Origin: Fragilaria crotonensis
Taxonomy: Eukaryota; Bacillariophyta; Fragilariophyceae; Fragilariales; Fragilariaceae
Direction: 5' to 3'
Assembly: GCA_022925895.1 (NCBI GenBank)
Contig: JAKSYS010000398.1
Coordinates: 1 to 56,671 of the forward strand
Length of the DNA: 56,671 bases
Below, one piece after another: positions 56,345-56,671 of this stretch (positions are counted from its first letter, which is position 1; the number at the start of each line of letters is the position of its first letter). The notes beneath the pieces were generated by a model. The model saw only the letters and a list, made by a program, of their open reading frames with translations. It searched no databases and was not told the origin of the DNA. Position numbers and translations under genes: made by a program.

Positions 56345-56671
56345 GTGATGATGTGCTTTTTGGGAAGAATGAGACACTTCTCTCGTCTGCGAATTCAGAA
56401 GAGCGTGCTTTCAAAATATTCAATATCGTAGCTTCTTTATACAGAAATCTTTCTGGTGTTCATCATAGACAAATTGATAACTAAAAATATATTGTACGAG
56501 AGCTACGATGGCTATCAAAGTACTTTTATTTGCACAGCCATACAAATTGAAGATAAGACAAACCTCGCCTGATATACACTATTTAAAAACATCCAGATAC
56601 AACAGTGTCCTCACTTTCAGTCAGATGTGAAAGGAACGTGACCAAATCATATGCCAATATGTGACGCAAAC
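56345..56671. other. Right edge, no gene seen
   Basis: AT-rich sequence after the transposase. It probably includes the element's 3' end, but no inverted partner of the left side was found within the window. Confidence 0.4.

Overview
The window looks like nuclear DNA of a diatom or a close stramenopile relative. The reasons are short GT-AG introns of about 50-160 nt, plastid precursors with a signal peptide followed by an ASAF or AF-type cleavage motif, a chlorophyll-biosynthesis vinyl reductase, an LHC-like protein, and chromo-like modules that, from memory, resemble those of diatom copia retroelements. All coordinates and splice sites were worked out by eye. Species and database novelty could not be tested.

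Layout. 1-1.8 kb: decayed 3' end of a non-LTR retrotransposon (RNase H plus zinc knuckle). 3.1-3.7 kb: two hairpin-type inverted repeats. 4-9 kb: photosynthesis and redox genes, namely an EF-hand NADPH oxidase/ferric reductase, divinyl chlorophyllide 8-vinyl reductase and an LHC-like protein. 9-14 kb: mostly non-coding, rich in GTAC. 14-16.6 kb: a small plastid membrane protein and an ELMO-domain protein. 17.9-44.3 kb: the main locus (below). 45-46.4 kb: UDP-glucuronate decarboxylase. 46.7-51.3 kb: an element with terminal inverted repeats, a 72-bp minisatellite and broken genes. 51.6-52.2 kb: a MITE-like array built on a palindromic core. 53.1-56.3 kb: a broken DDE transposase with SAP-like motifs.

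The main locus appears to be a physically clustered RNA-silencing system. It contains (i) an RNA-dependent RNA polymerase (DLDGD) with an acidic N-terminus of about 13 DDSSGLF-type repeats and two chromo-like modules after the catalytic motif; (ii) an Argonaute with an RGG N-terminus in which at least three of the four slicer positions are replaced; (iii) a 2177-residue protein in which a complete RecQ-type helicase is fused to a second RNA-dependent RNA polymerase (DFDGD); and (iv) two paralogous nuclear-looking proteins, one at each side, with WG motifs resembling Argonaute hooks and shared intron positions. A decayed fragment of the RecQ-RdRP gene lies between Argonaute and RecQ-RdRP, so the locus has been rearranged by duplication. 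A small gene at 43.5-44.3 kb may carry an RFTS-like segment. A working model is that the RecQ-RdRP unwinds DNA or R-loops and makes dsRNA, the second RdRP amplifies at chromatin, and a non-slicing Argonaute is tethered by the WG proteins. This model is inference from domain content and proximity.

Many otherwise good genes (NADPH oxidase, vinyl reductase, LHC-like, ELMO, Argonaute, first RdRP) need one to three single-base frame corrections, often at short homopolymers. This pattern fits residual assembly indels better than parallel pseudogenisation, but the two cannot be separated from the sequence alone. The RecQ-RdRP gene reads cleanly through all seven exons.
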